Positions 61,517 through 64,000 of a stretch of 64,000 bases of DNA are shown piece after piece; position 1 is the stretch's first letter; the number at the start of each line of letters is the position of its first letter. The notes under the pieces were generated by a model. The model was given only the letters and a program-made list of their open reading frames with translations. It was not told the DNA's origin and did no database searches. Made by a program: the position numbers and the translations under genes. The DNA comes from Garcia nutans (Eukaryota; Streptophyta; Magnoliopsida; Malpighiales; Euphorbiaceae), in assembly GCA_947685225.1 (NCBI GenBank), contig CANTUV010000024.1:57316001-57380000 (forward strand), written 5' to 3'.

Positions 61517-61527
61517 GATATAAAAGG
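61517..61527 (+). promoter_or_regulatory. TATA box of L LTR
   Basis: GATATAAAAGG directly after the dyad array; the best promoter candidate in the window. Confidence 0.7.
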
Positions 61528-62489
61528 AAAAGAAAGTGAGGGTTTCGGGGGGGGGGGGACGATTTAGAATAGATTTTGGAGCCGTCAGAGATTAGAGCTA
61601 GGGTTTTAACTTTGTTTTCTTTGATTTTAATTTCATTTTGGATTAAACTAGATTAGATTAAATTGTTCTAGCCATCAAGACATCCTTCTTGCAAGATTGA
61701 ACAAGAGATTCTTCAAAAGCTTCAAGGAGTTTGTAACTTGGTTTTGTTCTTGAACTTATTCTCTTTATTTTTATTGAATGGATATTATCATGTCTATTTT
61801 GATTTCTTTGAACATTAATAAGATGAATATGTTTAATTGCATTATGAACTAATTTGATCTAGTCTAGGGTTTGTATGGATCTGCTATGATTGTGTGAATT
61901 GGTTTTTCTCTTAGCTAATAATTTATTTAGCCTTGATTGAATGAAACATTGTTAATATATAATTGATTGATCACCAATTATGTGTTTTAAGGTATTAGAT
62001 GATGGATCGAGAGATGAAGTTTAATACTTGAACAATTCAATTAGGGACTTAGGTGAATTAGAGATATAACCTATTAAAAAGATTATTTCACTTGTAACAA
62101 GATTAGTTGAAAGAGGTTTGAATGCGAGAGCTTATTTCCTTGACTTGATTAGTTGAGTTGTTTGAGATTTAATCTTTGAAATTGAATTAGTTAAGAGGAA
62201 TAACCGTTCATACATATAAGTAGTAGAGAAGTGCAAGCCCTAGACCATTCTATCAAGTGAATCAAAACACAGCTCAATTTACTTTTATTGTTTTAAACTT
62301 TAATCAATCTTCTTCATTATTTAGCAATTTATAAATCTCTTTATTACTTGTTAAACATAATCTGATAAGCAATTGACCACTTTAGCTTCCTTGAGAGAAC
62401 GACCTTGGGGCGATCACCTTTGCTACAGCTACCTCGTATACTTGCGAGTGACGCTTTGTGGTAGAGTTAATTTGAGCGTAACAAGTTTT

Positions 62490-62507
62490 TGGCGCCGCTG
62501 CCGGGGA
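62490..62507 (+). promoter_or_regulatory. Primer binding site of L (tRNA-Asp type)
   Basis: TGGCGCCGCTGCCGGGGA, six bases after the LTR end, as in Athila elements. Confidence 0.92.
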
Positions 62508-62768
62508 AGCTAATTGGCGAAATTGTTTATTAAAAAAAATATAAATATATTTTAGATTATATTTTGTCTTTTGCTTTTAATTGTTTCTTTTTCTAGACAA
62601 TTTTGTTTATGCAAGGCAGGAGATCACTCGAAGGAGAGCTACATCCATTCATTCCAGAAATTCAGAGAGTGCAAAAGGAGTAGAGAGGAGTTTGAGCTCT
62701 ACACCGGATTTGATACTTCAGAGGAAGACACTTCGGATTTTGAGTCAGAATCAGCACAATCAGTTAAA

Positions 62769-64000
62769 ATGGCTGAAGAAAGACAAAGAACCATGAGAGA
62801 TTTTGCTAGACCTGTCATTGGGACTTCCACTTCTTGCATAAGACTGACAGATGCAGCAAGGAACTATGAGTTGAAGAACATTCACTACAACATGCTGCCA
62901 TCATTCTATGGAGTTCCAAATGAAGATCCTTTGAATTTTATTAGGGATTTCTACTCCACCATCAACACTTTTCCTTTGGGAGGACTAACAGAAGATCAGT
63001 TGAAGATGAGATGTTTCCCTTATACCTTGAAGGATAGGGCAAAAAGCTGGCTCATGATGTTGCCTGAAAACTCACTGACAACTTGGGAGCAAGTTTACAA
63101 TAAATTCATGGGCAAGTTCTATTCACACCAAAAGACAGCTGAGTTGAGAGGGAAGATTGCCACATTCTCTCAGTTTGAAGGAGAGCCATTTCATGAGGCT
63201 TGGGACAGATTCAAGATGTTATTGATCCAGTGTCCACATCATCACTACCCACTTCAACTCCTTAATCAGTTTTTCTATGATGGTCTCACCCAGCAATTTC
63301 AGAACACTGTTGATAATGCAGCTGGGGGAGCCATGGGAGAAAAGACAGCTGATGAGACTTATGAGATCTTTGAGATGTTGGGAGCTAATTCTCAACAAAA
63401 GAGTGTAAGGGGAAGAAGCAAGGGGGTAAATCAATTAGAAGCCAATACTGAAATGGTTAGTCAAATAGCTGAGTTGACAAGACAGGTTCAGATGCTAAAC
63501 ATGAAGAACAATATTTCTTCATCTACTCAAGAAGTGTGTGGAATCTGTGGGACATTTGGGCATGGAGCAAATATATGTCCCTCTGCATATGAGACTTTTA
63601 GGAATGAAGCTGAGCAAGTTAATGCTATGGGGGGATTTCAACCAAGAGCTAGGAATGATCCTTACTCCAACACTTACAATCCTGGTTGGAGGAGCCACCC
63701 CAATTTTTCCTGGACAACAAATAATGCTCAACAGCCTTTCCATTTGCTCCAGAGACAGAACCAGCAGCAGGGCCAATCCTCAAATCAAAATCAAGGTCAG
63801 CCTAAAAGAGAGAGTTTGGAGGACAGTTTACAAGCTTTCATTAAAGTCAGTGCTCAGAACCAAGAGATGAACAACAAGAGACTGGATTCCTTGGAAGCAT
63901 CCTTTAAGAAGGTGGAGACCCAAGTGGGGCAACTTGCACAACAGATGCAGATTCAACAAAAGGGGAAGTTTCCAAGTCAACCTGAGCAGGCACAAGCAGT
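62769..64000 (+). CDS. Element L gag (Athila-like), open to the window end
   Basis: An uninterrupted frame of 410 codons that runs off the window. Gag packages element RNA in cytoplasmic particles. Order: MAEERQRTMRDFARP, YELKNIHYNMLPSFYGVPNE, then the capsid-like gag domain (LNFIRDFYSTI, DRAKSWLMMLP, TTWEQVYNKFMGKFY, LRGKIATFSQ, FHEAWDRFKMLL and FYDGL), a zinc knuckle CGICGTFGHGANIC, GWRSHPNFSW, a Gln-rich stretch, LEDSLQAFIKVSAQNQ and VETQVGQLAQQ. The same frame is open upstream to about 62600, but without an ATG; another frame with MQGRRSLEGELHPF (62609) stops early. I chose the ATG at 62769. No defect is seen, unlike every other gag here. Confidence 0.92.
   Translation, partial: MAEERQRTMRDFARPVIGTSTSCIRLTDAARNYELKNIHYNMLPSFYGVPNEDPLNFIRDFYSTINTFPLGGLTEDQLKMRCFPYTLKDRAKSWLMMLPENSLTTWEQVYNKFMGKFYSHQKTAELRGKIATFSQFEGEPFHEAWDRFKMLLIQCPHHHYPLQLLNQFFYDGLTQQFQNTVDNAAGGAMGEKTADETYEIFEMLGANSQQKSVRGRSKGVNQLEANTEMVSQIAELTRQVQMLNMKNNISSSTQEVCGICGTFGHGANICPSAYETFRNEAEQVNAMGGFQPRARNDPYSNTYNPGWRSHPNFSWTTNNAQQPFHLLQRQNQQQGQSSNQNQGQPKRESLEDSLQAFIKVSAQNQEMNNKRLDSLEASFKKVETQVGQLAQQMQIQQKGKFPSQPEQAQA

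Larger units (their letters stand above)
60770..62483 (+). mobile_element. 5' LTR of element L (Athila-like)
   Basis: About 1714 bp. The start is placed at TGTTTTATTAG by analogy with G, K and M (60761 is an alternative). It ends TGAGCGTAACA. Dyads 61045-61490 lie just upstream of a TATA box GATATAAAAGG (61517-61527). A run of 12 G is at 61547-61558. CTTGGGGCGATCACC near the end matches the other Athila-like LTRs. Confidence 0.9.

Noticed and set aside
61547..61558. Run of 12 G as a possible quadruplex
   Set aside because: A single homopolymer without further G-runs near it; it may also be length-variable in sequencing.

Overview
The window is plant nuclear DNA made almost entirely of nested Ty3/gypsy LTR retrotransposons, as in the heterochromatin of a flowering plant. 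The evidence is TG...CA long terminal repeats, five-base target duplications, tRNA-type primer sites (iMet, Asp, and an Ogre/Tat-type site), polypurine tracts, and broken gag/pol frames. I see no intact host gene, no tRNA or rRNA and no CRISPR array. The only sequence that may be of host origin is a short broken plant-mobile-domain-like fragment at 29428-29768. The species cannot be named from this sequence. Family letters A-M below are my own labels.

Layout. 1-3818: 3' end of a Tekay/Del-like chromovirus A (RNase H, integrase, chromodomain, 3' LTR), sitting in F-like gag. 3819-9870: F-like gag fused to an Athila-like gag-protease element H that has a 3' LTR but no reverse transcriptase, split by the reversed solo LTR G. 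9871-27717: element I2 (reverse) with a complete same-family element I1 (11092-25419, TSD CTTAG) inserted in it; I1 carries gag only, long minisatellites and the solo LTR C1. 27718-29427: truncated reversed LTR J. 29768-34061: 5' part of chromovirus F, broken in reverse transcriptase. 34062-36071: solo LTR M. 36077-51100: non-coding element B in the order LTR-internal-LTR-internal, with solo LTRs E and D inside its second LTR. 51101-about 52215: reversed LTR C2. About 52216-55936: reversed Athila-like K. 55937-60769: 3' half of element I3. 60770-64000: Athila-like L, with an intact gag that runs off the window.

How the parts work together. Three families present here (H, I, B) lack some or all of pol and would need enzymes supplied by autonomous relatives. 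Five insertions (G, C1, M, E, D) are solo LTRs with perfect target duplications, so LTR-LTR recombination has been frequent. L, whose gag is open, is probably among the most recent arrivals.

Most notable signals. (1) A hairpin with an invariant GAGGAC core and changing but still complementary arms lies just upstream of polypurine tracts in both chromovirus and Athila-like elements, including non-coding B. (2) A covarying hairpin, often followed by a second one that ends in an AG|GT acceptor-like site, lies 380-570 bp before the end of every reasonably complete chromovirus-type LTR. A GGTAAGT-like donor lies further upstream, which suggests an intron inside the LTR. (3) Arrays of GC-rich dyads (GACACGGCC/GGCCGTGTC and variants) occur in LTRs of both lineages. 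(4) About 220 bp of non-coding sequence is roughly 97% identical between I1 and I3 although their LTRs have diverged much more.
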